Shown here in pieces: positions 41,503-50,513 of a DNA stretch of 64,000 nucleotides (position 1 is its first letter; every line of letters starts with the position of its first letter). Below the pieces are notes generated by a model. The model made no database searches, was not told the origin of the DNA, and was given only the letters and a program-made list of their open reading frames with translations. The position numbers and the translations under genes were made by a program. The DNA is from Rhizobium sp. BK313. Lineage in GTDB: Bacteria; Pseudomonadota; Alphaproteobacteria; Rhizobiales; Rhizobiaceae. Where the stretch lies: contig NZ_JACHZQ010000002.1 in assembly GCF_014193655.1 (NCBI RefSeq), positions 1 to 64,000 of the forward strand, given 5' to 3'.

Positions 41503-42618
41503 GTGAGTAACGCGGGCCTCATCGCTCTCGATAACGGCTGCCGCGGCGCGGCTGCGGGATTGCTGCTGATGGCCGCCGTCGTTTTTCTGCGCCATCGTCC
41601 TGTTGAGCTCATTCGCGCTGCCCTCGCAGGCGCCGGCGCGGCCTCTGCGATCATCGAAGCGCCGGGCTTCCCATCGCAATGGCATTGGGCAAGCTTGCCG
41701 CTCATTGCACTATCGTCGAGCGGGCCGGTCGCCTTCTGGCTCTGGGCCAGGGTGGCTTTCGACGACGACTTTGTCTTCCGGCCTTGGCACGGCGGCGTCT
41801 GGACGGCTGCGGTCGGTCTAGGGCTGCTAACTTCCTATGGCGCCGAAACAGGATCTGCTGCTTCAGCGATCAACGGGGCCTTGACGCTCGCCAATCTAGG
41901 CTTCGGCGTGCTCGCCGTGATGCAGACGATTGCCGGGTGGCGAATAGATTTGGTCCTCGGGCGGCGACGGCTGCGTGTCGCCGTGCTGATGGGAACGCTA
42001 GCCTATATCGCGATCAACGCGGCCGCGAATCTCTCCTCCGTCGCGATACTGACATGGTTCTCTCCCGCCCGAAACCTTGCCAATGCGCTCAGTCTTTGCT
42101 TGTTGGCAGTCCTCGCCGGCTGGTACCTTTTCCGCACAGCCTCGCTCTATCCCGCGCTCACGCTGGAACCGGTCGTTGCGTCCGCCGACCGAGTTTCTTC
42201 CGCTCCGATCAGAAGCGGCGACCGTCCAGGGATCGAACCGGCGCTGCTCAATCGCCTGGAGCGTCTGATGACGACCGAGCGCGCATATCGTCGCGAGGGG
42301 TTGACCATCGGCTCTCTCGCAGCGCTCATGAGCCTGCCGGAATATCGGCTGCGCCAAATCATCAACGAGGGCCTTGGCCACCGCAATTTCAACGCCTTTC
42401 TCAATCGATACCGGATCGAGGAGGCCAAGGCGGCTCTCGCCGATTCCAACCAAAAGGACGTGCCGATCCTGACGATCGCCATGGATGCCGGCTTCCAGTC
42501 ACTCGGCCCGTTCAACCGGGCCTTCAAGGCAGACACGGGCCTGACACCGACCGAGTTTCGTCGTCTGGCTCTCCGCCAGGTACCTGCCAGGCCGCAGAGC
42601 GAGGCAAGAAATTTCTAG
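41503..42618 (+). CDS. AraC-family regulator with N-terminal membrane domain
   Basis: A 371-residue protein. The N-terminal half (about 5-210) has six or seven hydrophobic segments, and the C-terminal 100 residues are an AraC double helix-turn-helix (GLTIGSLAALMSLPEYRLRQ, then ILTIAMDAGFQSLGPFNRAF and TGLTPTEFRR). Membrane AraC proteins of this kind regulate a neighbouring gene in response to an envelope signal. GTG at 41503 is preferred because GGAGGAGG lies about ten bases upstream; a TTG 42 bp further up is possible. The adjacent serine hydrolase has AraC-type direct repeats in its promoter, so it is the likely target. Confidence 0.88.
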   Translation: MSNAGLIALDNGCRGAAAGLLLMAAVVFLRHRPVELIRAALAGAGAASAIIEAPGFPSQWHWASLPLIALSSSGPVAFWLWARVAFDDDFVFRPWHGGVWTAAVGLGLLTSYGAETGSAASAINGALTLANLGFGVLAVMQTIAGWRIDLVLGRRRLRVAVLMGTLAYIAINAAANLSSVAILTWFSPARNLANALSLCLLAVLAGWYLFRTASLYPALTLEPVVASADRVSSAPIRSGDRPGIEPALLNRLERLMTTERAYRREGLTIGSLAALMSLPEYRLRQIINEGLGHRNFNAFLNRYRIEEAKAALADSNQKDVPILTIAMDAGFQSLGPFNRAFKADTGLTPTEFRRLALRQVPARPQSEARNF

Positions 42619-42619
42619 T

Positions 42620-42653
42620 ATCGGCGAGCCGTATCGAGAAATCGGCTAGCCGT
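42620..42653. promoter_or_regulatory. Tandem ATCGGCNAGCCGT repeats, 21-bp spacing
   Basis: ATCGGCGAGCCGT (42620) and ATCGGCTAGCCGT (42641) differ at one position and are exactly two helical turns apart, the classic geometry of AraC operators. They lie 67-100 bp before the serine hydrolase start. Confidence 0.65.
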
Positions 42654-42719
42654 TTTCCAATTTCCGGCGAGAAGACGCCGCCTCCCTTCGCCATAGTCTC
42701 CACGAGATAGGAGACAATC

Positions 42720-44297
42720 ATGGACAAGCGCGTCAAAGAACGTTTCGTTCTAAGTGTGGCGTTGAGCATATGCGCTCTGCTGACTTCCGTTTACCTCGGG
42801 TCGGCATACGCACAGGACCTGGATAATTCGGTGTGGCCAACCAACCAATGGCTGACGTCCACGCCGGAAGAGCAGGGCATGGATTCGTCCGCGCTCGCCA
42901 GGCTTGTCGCTTTTGGGGAAAGCCACAGTTTCGACAGCCTTCTCGTTGTGCGTCATGGGCGAATTGTCACCGAGGCCCATTACGCCCCCTACAACGGGGA
43001 TGTGCCGCACGAGATATTTTCGTCAACAAAGGCGATTACCGGCACGCTTCTCGGTATGGTCTACAAGGACGGCCTGCTCGACAGTCTCGATCATCCCATA
43101 CTTGATTTCTTCGCGGATCGCCGCATCGCGAATGTCGATGACCGAAAGAAAGCCATCACAATCCAAAACCTCTTGGACATGACCTCCGGGCTCGATTGGG
43201 ATCAGGGATTTGAAGGCGGCAAGCAGCAGACAATGCAGGACATGTATCGAGCCTCCAATCTGGTCCAATTCATTCTCGATCGTCCCATGGCACATTCACC
43301 GGGAGAGGTTTTCAATTATAGCAATGGTAACCCGGATCTCATTTCCGCAGTCATCACCAGGCTGACGGGCAAGCCTCTCGAGGATTACGCGCGGGAAAAG
43401 CTTTTTGCTCCGTTAGGCATCGCTGATTGGCACTGGGACCGCGATCCCCAAGATCTGACAATCGGAGACGGGATGCTGTTCCTGCTGCCGCGCGACATGG
43501 CGAAGATTGGCTATTTGTATTTGCACCACGGCGAATGGGCGGGAAGGCAACTTCTTCCACCCGGCTGGGCGGATGTTTTAAGCCACACGATCGTGAATAC
43601 GCATGCGTCATACGATCCCAGCCTGAGCTACTCGAACTTTTTCTGGATATTGCCCGAACGGCACGTTTACATGGCAAATGGCAAGGATGGCCAGAATATA
43701 GCGGTGTTTCCTGATCTGGATGTTGTGGTGGTGACCACCGCCAGAAAATATGTACCGCTCCGCGGTCTGGCCGACAGTGTGTCCTCGGCGATCAAGTCCG
43801 AGTCGGCGCTTCCTCCAAATCCGAACGCGGCCGAACAGCTTGCCAATGCGATCAAAGATGCCGCAGTCGAGAAACCGACGGCCGTTGGCTCAACGCCGGA
43901 GCTGGCGTCCGCTATTTCTGGCAAGACCTACAAATTTCCTGACAACGGCCTCGAGTTAAGGTCGCTTACCCTATTTCTGACCGACCCTCGTCCGCATGTC
44001 GAATACGAAGAATATTTGCGTTATCCGGTCGGCTCTTCAGTCAGGCAAGACGTACCGATCGGACTTGACGGGTTCTATCGTAAAGGCCCGCCCGCGCTCT
44101 CTGGTTTCTATCCAGGACACATCCCGGCCGCCAAGGGAAAGTGGCTGGATGGGCAGACATTCGTGATCGACATGCAAGATATAGGATACGGGACACAGAT
44201 CAAATATGTCCTGTCGTTCAACGGCGAGAAGCTCACTATTCGCCGTATCGACGAGGAGGGTTGGGAAATATCGGCTACTGGCGAACAGGATGACTGA
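42720..44297 (+). CDS. Exported serine hydrolase, class C beta-lactamase/penicillin-binding family
   Basis: A 525-residue protein with a signal peptide (hydrophobic 9-27, cleavage after AYAQ). The beta-lactamase domain spans about 45-370, with the SxxK nucleophile in FSSTKAI (S101, K104), the tyrosine motif NYSNGN (Y200-S-N202) and HxG-like MANGKDGQN near 315. A C-terminal domain (about 380-520) resembles the beta-rich extra domain of esterase/PBP-like members. It could act as an esterase, peptidase or cell-wall enzyme; true beta-lactamase activity is uncertain. It probably responds to the upstream membrane AraC. Confidence 0.9.
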   Translation: MDKRVKERFVLSVALSICALLTSVYLGSAYAQDLDNSVWPTNQWLTSTPEEQGMDSSALARLVAFGESHSFDSLLVVRHGRIVTEAHYAPYNGDVPHEIFSSTKAITGTLLGMVYKDGLLDSLDHPILDFFADRRIANVDDRKKAITIQNLLDMTSGLDWDQGFEGGKQQTMQDMYRASNLVQFILDRPMAHSPGEVFNYSNGNPDLISAVITRLTGKPLEDYAREKLFAPLGIADWHWDRDPQDLTIGDGMLFLLPRDMAKIGYLYLHHGEWAGRQLLPPGWADVLSHTIVNTHASYDPSLSYSNFFWILPERHVYMANGKDGQNIAVFPDLDVVVVTTARKYVPLRGLADSVSSAIKSESALPPNPNAAEQLANAIKDAAVEKPTAVGSTPELASAISGKTYKFPDNGLELRSLTLFLTDPRPHVEYEEYLRYPVGSSVRQDVPIGLDGFYRKGPPALSGFYPGHIPAAKGKWLDGQTFVIDMQDIGYGTQIKYVLSFNGEKLTIRRIDEEGWEISATGEQDD

Positions 44298-44634
44298 CGC
44301 GGCGGTTAGCCCGGTTCCCGATCGCTGGCCAAATTGGTCCATAGCGTCATGTCAACCTCCCATGCAACGCCGTTCTCTGCGCGATGAAGGTGACCATTCT
44401 TTATCTCCGTTAGGTGCCGTCGCAAATCCGGACCTGCACGACCTCCTGCCATGGGTATCTGCAAGAACTCGCCTTCTCACATCAAATCCACTGAAGCCTC
44501 GCCCAACGAGGATGAATCGCCGATTAGGAATCGGCCTATGGTGGTGTCGCCTTAATGGTTCGTGCTGATCGGAATGGTAATGCGTGCAGATGACACTGAA
44601 CCTTCGACCAAACCCACAGTGCAACGCCACTAGC
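44298..44634. other. Gap with no recognisable gene
   Basis: Between the serine hydrolase and the IS6 remnant I see no open frame with family-like features, no strong hairpin and no repeat. Confidence 0.5.
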
Positions 44635-44800
44635 GCCACCGCTTCCCGCCCGAGATCATCGCTTACGCGGTCTGGCTGCACTTTCCGGTTTCAACTGAGC
44701 TTGCGTTACGTCGAGGACCTGCTGGCTGAGCTGGGGCATCGAGGTCTCGTTTCAGTCTGTCTCGGAGTGGGCTTTGAAATATGGTCGCCCTCGCGCCAAC
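44635..44800 (+). pseudogene. IS6-family transposase, N-terminal remnant
   Basis: HRFPPEIIAYAVWLHF then, after a frame change, LSLRYVEDLLAELG is the start of a rhizobial IS6 transposase. It degenerates within about 160 bp. Confidence 0.65.
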
Positions 44801-44805
44801 AGCGG

Positions 44806-45027
44806 TCATACCGTGAGCCGATAGCCCGCGCTTTGCAGGATCCAGATCACGACCAAACACACGCCGATCTCTACCGCCATCGCGATCATCAAGGCTATTC
44901 GATAGGCCAACTGCCGCCCTATGCTGTCAGAGGCGGACGTTGGGTAAAATCTCTGGGCTATAAATGTTGCTCCGCTCTTCAGAGCGAGAAATACAAAAAT
45001 CCCGTAAAAGAAATAGACCTTCTTCAT
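44806..45027 (-). CDS. Small two-helix membrane protein, unknown
   Basis: A 73-residue frame starting MKKVYFFYGIFVFLALKSGA with a second hydrophobic segment (ALMIAMAVEIGVCLVVIWIL). A good ribosome site (GAGGAAGG) lies ahead of the ATG, which supports a real gene. I recognise no family. It is isolated between transposase and transporter remnants, so it may be debris that is still open. Confidence 0.45.
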   Translation of the reverse strand: MKKVYFFYGIFVFLALKSGATFIAQRFYPTSASDSIGRQLAYRIALMIAMAVEIGVCLVVIWILQSAGYRLTV

Positions 45028-45098
45028 GGCCTTCCTCGCAATGCTCGAATGAACGCGTTTTCCAAAGTCAGTTAAGTCGTCGAAGTTGGACAGCCAGA

Positions 45099-45377
45099 TT
45101 GCCCGAGCCGGAAAACCGCCACGAGCTCGTCGGGAAGTCGGTCGTCTATGGGTTGCGGCCGGAAGATGTTTCGATCGGCGCCGGACCTGTTCTCGCCACG
45201 GTAAGGATAGTGGAACCGACGGGGCCGGAAACGCTGCTGATCACCAAGGTCGGTTCGCTGGATGTCGTGATGCTGTCGCGAGACCGTATTCGGGTGCAGC
45301 CTGGGGACCAGCTACGGATCACCCCTGCTTTCGACAGGATTCATCTCTTTGACAAGTCCTCCGGCACGCGTCTGTGA
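45099..45377 (+). pseudogene. Sugar ABC transporter ATPase, C-terminal TOBE fragment
   Basis: The last about 90 codons encode LVGKSVVYGLRPEDVSIGAG, VRIVEPTGPETLL and RIRVQPGDQLRITPAFDRIH, the regulatory TOBE domain of a UgpC/MalK-type ATPase. The ATP-binding domain is gone, so this is a truncated gene. Confidence 0.75.
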
Positions 45378-45589
45378 GCAGACAGCAACGGCCACCAAAT
45401 CGGCACCGGCGCCTAACCACTCAAAGTGGTGGCAGAATTGGCCCCATATCGACAAGACTTGGAGCGCTGACTGCCAACCGATCAAGGGGTAAAGACCAAG
45501 AGCTACCAAGTAGCGGTCTCGAGAGGAGTGGAACTCCGGACTGCCATCTGTTCAGTCTCAGCACAGGCTTCACCGATACGAAGGCCCTG

Positions 45590-46484
45590 AAATCAGGCTC
45601 ACGTGCTCGCGAAGACGGCCCTTTGAGCCTACGCCCCATGCGTACGGGGGTAGGCGTCGCTCTGGCGACATCCAGTTTGCAAGTGTCGCCGGATCCGTCT
45701 GCCACACCTCGACCTTCAACGGATAACATTCGGCCGTGTCGCTGGAGTGGGTCATGCCACAATCTCCTCCGGGGCATGCCGAAAGCGCCCAAAAGATCGA
45801 TCTCGGCGAAGAATTCAATGAAATCCCCTGGCCGCACGGGGCTGGCCTTCATGAAATACTGACGTGTGTCCTTGGTGAAGCCGGTGCACATGAAGACGTT
45901 CAGCACGTCATGCACATGCATCTCGGCATCCTGGAGTGGAATGTTCCTCTCGGCAGCCAGGGCCCGCGTCAGGTTCGAATGGCAGCAGTGATGATAGTTG
46001 CCGCCCTTCAGCAGACGGTTGGTATAGGGATCGCAGCGCGTCCGATGACATCATGGACGGCGGCACCGTCCTCGTCCCAACCGTACCAGCCGAGCGTGTC
46101 GTGCGTAATCGTCGCCAGGGGCCTCAGATGCGGCAAGGTGCTCCACAGCCGGTCGCCGATCCCGACATGGGTGGCGTGAAGCGCGCGCGTCTTGCCGCTG
46201 AAGAAACGCTCGGAAAGATCGCCGGCATTCCACAACTTGAGGTCGCCGACCTGTGGGCCGTCCACACTGACGATGCGGAAGAAATGTCCCTGAGGAACGT
46301 GGAAGGCGCGCGCCTCGCGAGGCGGCACGATCGTCTCGCTGACCTTCGTCAGCGTTTTTCTAGCCGCTTCCAGGAGGCCCAGATCCGGAGGCGGAAGCGT
46401 TTCCGATGGGTAGACCACCACCGGCGGTTTGGCTCGTCGTTCAGCGGCATCGGAGGGAGCTGGCATTGTAGATGATTTCGGCAT
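45590..46484 (-). pseudogene. DUF1989 (urea carboxylase-associated) protein, two frameshifts
   Basis: The first segment (46484 to about 46045) reads SETIVPPREARAFHVPQGHF, DGPQVGDLKLWNAGDLSERF and TRALHATHVGIGDRLWSTLP. A one-base loss near 46046 shifts to YTNRLLKGGNYHHCCHSNLT and MHVHDVLNVFMCTGFTKDT; a second shift near 45785 leads to SACPGGDCGMTHSSDTAECY and YPLKVEVW. All family blocks survive across three frames, so inactivation is recent. Relatives accompany urea and ureide metabolism genes, none of which are adjacent. Confidence 0.85.
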
Positions 46485-46604
46485 TCGGGTCTTTCTGCTC
46501 TGCTGGCGATACCCTGATGGCTTGACGGCCCCGGGGCATAATAAATCAAATCTGCCGGCACTTTTAGCGAGACGCCGCTATCGGGCAACTGTTTTATCGC
46601 GCGT

Positions 46605-48179
46605 TCAGACGCTGGCCCGCCCTGGGGCCGGCCGGTCGTCGGAGGCCGTCCGCCAGGTATTGCGGCCCTCGGCCTTGGCCCGGTAGAGCGCTCGATCGGC
46701 CTCCTGAACGAGCGCTTCGCCGGTCAACCCTTGGGTCGACGCGGTCGCGATGCCGATACTGACCCCAATGCAGATCGCCAGCCCTTTGATCAGGAAGGCC
46801 GCCCCGAAGGCGCCGATGGAACGCTCCGCGAGATCAACTGCGTCGCTCTCACTCCCGACCATCAGAATCGCAAATTCGTCGCCACCCAGACGGGCAACCA
46901 TGTGGCCCTGCGCTTCGGTCTGCAGGCGCTGGGCAACGATTTTGAGCACGTCATCGCCGGCGGCATGCCCGAAGGTGTCGTTGACCGGCTTGAAACCATC
47001 GAGATCCAGACAACAGACCGTGATGTCGCCCCCGCCGGGCGATGACAGAGCCTGGTCCAGCGTTTTGTAGAACTGCATGCGGTTGGGCAATCCGGTCAGG
47101 ACGTCGTGGTGAGCCAGACGGCTGGCCTCCGCCTCTGCGAGAATCCGCTCGCTGACGTCGGCAATGGTCAGCAGAAGCCGGCGATCGGATCCGTCATGAA
47201 GCAGACGGACATAGATCATCACATGCCGCTCCCTGCCGGCCGCAGTATGCTGCAACCAGACCGTTTTCGCCTCGCAATCGCAATCAAGGTTGAGAAGAGC
47301 CTTTGCAAATCGGTCTGCTCCGCCATCGACATGCATGTCGCAGGCGCGCTTGGACAGGAGGACTGCTTCGGGGAAACCGTAAAATTCGACGGCCGCCTTG
47401 TTCGCCTCCAGAATTTGCAAGCTGTTACCCTCACAGAGAAGCATTGGCATCGGATTGGCGTCGAACAACTGATGGAGCCATTCCTCGCGCTGCTTCAGTT
47501 GGGTGATATCGATACGCATGCCGATTGCACCGCCGTCGGGAGTGCGCCGATCATCGTGGCGAAGCCACCGCCCGTCGCGCAATTGCTGCAATTCCTGGGA
47601 AACGGGTTGGCGAAATTTCTTCATGCGTTCGCGCAGCCACTCATCCTTGTCGGCAACGACCTCTCTCATGTCGTCGCCCGCAAGACTCCTCTTTAAGATG
47701 TCCTCGAAGTGGATGCCCGGCGTCAGATATTCGGCGATGTCGGCATAAAGCTCGGCATACTTCTCATTCCACAGGACGTAGCGATCCTTCGCATCGAAGA
47801 CACACACCGCTTCGGGCAGCATCTCAATCACATATCGAAGGCGGAGGGTCGCCTCACGTGCTGCGAGGCCCGCGGGGCGGTCCTCGTCAGCCGGTTCGAT
47901 CAGGACGGCAGTGCTTTCTCCCACCGATAGCGGCCAGGTCATCACCTTTGCGTGATATGAGCTCGTATTGCCGCCGGTATCCCTGATCTCGCAGTAGGAT
48001 TTCGGTGCCAGCGGCCATGCCGGCAATAGGTCGCTTATGGCGGTTCCCAGCAATTCACCGCCGCGGCCAAGCGAGTTGCGGGCTTCGACATTCGCGAATG
48101 TGATCACGCCGACCGCGTCAACGAGAAGCGCCCGCATCGGAGATGCCTTCAGAAAGGCCGTAATTTCCTCGCCAAGCAT
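46605..48179 (-). CDS. PAS-PAS-PAS-GGDEF diguanylate cyclase
   Basis: A 524-residue soluble signalling protein. Three PAS-like domains (about 5-95, 115-230 and 238-345) precede a GGDEF domain (about 355-515) with an intact active site RLGGDEFAI (432-436) and the GLPNRMQFY start. No RxxD inhibitory site is visible at the usual spacing, so product feedback may be absent. There is no EAL domain and no transmembrane helix. It makes cyclic di-GMP in response to a signal bound by the PAS domains (family knowledge). It is transcribed alone. Confidence 0.93.
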   Translation of the reverse strand: MLGEEITAFLKASPMRALLVDAVGVITFANVEARNSLGRGGELLGTAISDLLPAWPLAPKSYCEIRDTGGNTSSYHAKVMTWPLSVGESTAVLIEPADEDRPAGLAAREATLRLRYVIEMLPEAVCVFDAKDRYVLWNEKYAELYADIAEYLTPGIHFEDILKRSLAGDDMREVVADKDEWLRERMKKFRQPVSQELQQLRDGRWLRHDDRRTPDGGAIGMRIDITQLKQREEWLHQLFDANPMPMLLCEGNSLQILEANKAAVEFYGFPEAVLLSKRACDMHVDGGADRFAKALLNLDCDCEAKTVWLQHTAAGRERHVMIYVRLLHDGSDRRLLLTIADVSERILAEAEASRLAHHDVLTGLPNRMQFYKTLDQALSSPGGGDITVCCLDLDGFKPVNDTFGHAAGDDVLKIVAQRLQTEAQGHMVARLGGDEFAILMVGSESDAVDLAERSIGAFGAAFLIKGLAICIGVSIGIATASTQGLTGEALVQEADRALYRAKAEGRNTWRTASDDRPAPGRASV

Positions 48180-48390
48180 CGGTAACCTTGCCGCTCAGTC
48201 GTTTCGGAACGTATCGCAGCGACACTTTACGGATCGATAGTAAAGGAATGGAATAAGCCTCCGCAAAAACAGTTCTTGAGCGGTTTAGAGTGAGAAGAGT
48301 TCAAGCATGTGTACGCTCGTGTTTTGTCACGCGAAGAGTGCAACCCGTATGCTTGAGATAAATCCGACCAGCTACTCGAGGACAATTTAC

Positions 48391-48474
48391 ATGAGTATCG
48401 GCATTGTTGGTGCAGGCCATATCGGCGGCACGTTGACGCGTCGTTTGTCGGCGGTTGGTCACAAGGTTTTAGTC
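48391..48474 (+). pseudogene. NAD(P)-binding oxidoreductase, N-terminal scrap
   Basis: MSIGIVGAGHIGGTLTRRLS then AVGHKVLV is the Rossmann start of an F420-dependent-NADP-reductase-like protein. Similarity ends after about 28 residues, so only a start fragment remains. Confidence 0.6.
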
Positions 48475-48626
48475 TGTGCTCTTGAACCATTACGAACCGC
48501 TGACCTTGAAGTTGTGCAAAAACATTGCTCCGCACTATGGTCGTCAATCTGCCTCCGAAACTATCCTGCAACCGTGCGGTTGATCGTTACGTGATCAGCC
48601 GCTCCGTTTTCTTCGCCAGTTGTGCA

Positions 48627-49682
48627 TCACCCCAAGTAAGGGGCAATGAGGCTCAAATCGGCGGGTCCAAGGCGATCCGAAGCCGTGTTTCTCTGGTGCC
48701 AATAGGGGTACTGAAGCCATGGCAGACTGACCTTATCGAGCCTTGATCGCTCTTCCTCTGTCAGCTTGAGGTTGACTGATGCAAGGCTATCCTTGAACTG
48801 CGCGTCTGTGCGGCCGCCGACGATAAGAGACGTGACGGCGGGACGACCCAACAACCAAGCAAGAGCGACCTGAGCCGCGGACACTCCCCGGCCCTCACCA
48901 ATCTCGACGAGTGCATCGACAATATTCCAAAGCCTATCCTCATCCCGGATAGGTGGTTCGGTCCATCCAGCGAACTGACGAGTGCCTTCCGGCGTGGCCT
49001 GATTACGGCGATGTTTTCCCGAAAGGAGACCTCCGGCGATCGGAGCCCAAACCAGAACCCCAAGTCCCTGGTCAATGCTGATGGGGATCAGCTCATTCTC
49101 GGCGTCGCGGGTTTCGAGCGTGTAGTGAATCTGCTGGCTCACAAAACGCTGATAGCGATCACGCTCGGACACGCCGAGAGCCTTCATGATATGCCAACCG
49201 GAAAAATTCGAACAACCGATGTAGCGGACCTTGCCTTGACGGACCAAGGTATCAAGCGCCTCCATCGTTTCTTCGACCGGCGTCAGGCCGTCCCACTCAT
49301 GTACCTGATAGACATCAATGACGTCGGTCTTCATGCGCTTCAAACTGGCTTCGCAAGCTGCGATCAGGTGCTGGCGTGATAGACCTGCGTTATTCGGTCC
49401 ATCGCCCATCGGGAAGCGTGCTTTCGAGGCGATCAACACACCATTCTTGCGCGGCCCGCCGATGATTTCACCGAGAATTTCCTCGCAGACGCCAGCGGAA
49501 TAGGCATCGGCGGTGTCGATAAGGTTTACGCCTGCGTCGAGGCACAAGTCGACGAGACGGCGGGCGTCAGTAATCCCGAGATCGCCGACTGTCTTCGCCC
49601 AACCGACGCCGCCAAAGGTCATCGTTCCCATCGTAATCGCTGATACTTTCAAACCTGAACGGCCAAGCTGGCGATATTCCAT
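48627..49682 (-). CDS. Aldo/keto reductase
   Basis: A 351-residue NAD(P)H-dependent reductase of the AKR fold. Catalytic tetrad positions are visible as NLIDTADAYSAG (Asp, Tyr), IASKARF (Lys) and VYQVHEWDG (His); the cofactor part ends TSLIVGGRTDAQFKDSL. It is the last gene of the minus-strand unit that begins with a LsrB/RbsB-type importer and DhaKL, though a 185-bp gap precedes it. It may reduce or oxidise the imported carbohydrate. The MEYRQLG start follows GGGAGA; a longer frame is open but lacks homology. Confidence 0.9.
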   Translation of the reverse strand: MEYRQLGRSGLKVSAITMGTMTFGGVGWAKTVGDLGITDARRLVDLCLDAGVNLIDTADAYSAGVCEEILGEIIGGPRKNGVLIASKARFPMGDGPNNAGLSRQHLIAACEASLKRMKTDVIDVYQVHEWDGLTPVEETMEALDTLVRQGKVRYIGCSNFSGWHIMKALGVSERDRYQRFVSQQIHYTLETRDAENELIPISIDQGLGVLVWAPIAGGLLSGKHRRNQATPEGTRQFAGWTEPPIRDEDRLWNIVDALVEIGEGRGVSAAQVALAWLLGRPAVTSLIVGGRTDAQFKDSLASVNLKLTEEERSRLDKVSLPWLQYPYWHQRNTASDRLGPADLSLIAPYLG

Positions 49683-49867
49683 CCATTCATCTCCCAGAAT
49701 ATTGTTGCTGTTAGGTCTCGAGTACGGGGATACATCCGCCCCCGCATCTTCGATGCTCGAAAGAACCGAATTCACACGCCAATCGTCTCAGGCGCCTTCG
49801 CTGTCCAGTTCTTCGCTATCTCAACGCGCAGAGATAATTGTTCATCCCCAACGCCCGCTGTCTCTCA

Positions 49868-50503
49868 TCACGAGACGAAGTCACCCAATTTGCGGACCAA
49901 CATCGTACCAACGGTTGCACCTGCGTCCTGGAGACCAACCGTCTTCTCTTGAAACGCAGCCGCTTTTCCATGTTGCGCGACCAGTGACTTGGTGTCTTCC
50001 AAGGCCCTCTCCGCGACGACGGAGGCGTTGGCGAGTGCCGTTTGGAGAGACAGCCCGTTGGTGGCTGCCTGCTGCAGGCTGGCTGCCACCGGGTCAAGCA
50101 CGTCGACAATCGTCTTGTCACCCAGCTTAGCCTTGCCGCGTTCGGCAATTCCGTCCTTGAATGCTAACCAAAACGCCGCCATTTCCGGGGTTCCAAGCGC
50201 GTCCGCGCCATCGACCGCCTTGCTTGCCCTCAGGAAACCCGTCGCGGTCAGCGTCCCCATGGTCGAGGGTGCCGTGCGGGCGATGATCGCTCCTGCTGTC
50301 CTTAGCAGTTTCGAAATGCCAGCCGCTTCGCCTTCGGTCGTAACCGCCTCGGCCGCCGCCGTGAACGCCTTGCTCATGGTGATGCCAAGATCGCTGTCAC
50401 CGACTTTGCCGTCGAGGGAAATGAGGAAGTCGCGCTCTTCGACGAACAGCCGTTTCCAAGCGTCGAAAAGCCGGATGAGGTCTGATGCTGTGATGACATC
50501 CAT
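49868..50503 (-). CDS. dhaL: Dihydroxyacetone kinase subunit DhaL
   Basis: A 211-residue ADP-binding subunit. The Mg/ADP aspartate motif is DGKVGDSDLGITM and the second helix block is STMGTLTATGFLRA, followed by VDVLDPVAASL. It works with the DhaK subunit encoded 10 bp upstream. PTS-linked DhaL exchanges phosphate with DhaM; no DhaM is present, so direct use of ATP is more likely, as with several tetrose and triose kinases in rhizobia (inference). Confidence 0.93.
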   Translation of the reverse strand: MDVITASDLIRLFDAWKRLFVEERDFLISLDGKVGDSDLGITMSKAFTAAAEAVTTEGEAAGISKLLRTAGAIIARTAPSTMGTLTATGFLRASKAVDGADALGTPEMAAFWLAFKDGIAERGKAKLGDKTIVDVLDPVAASLQQAATNGLSLQTALANASVVAERALEDTKSLVAQHGKAAAFQEKTVGLQDAGATVGTMLVRKLGDFVS

Positions 50504-50513
50504 CGTTTCCGCC

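Noticed and set aside
42750..44700. Additional small frames opposite and beside the serine hydrolase
   Set aside because: They have no conserved features, poor ribosome sites and composition typical of shadows.
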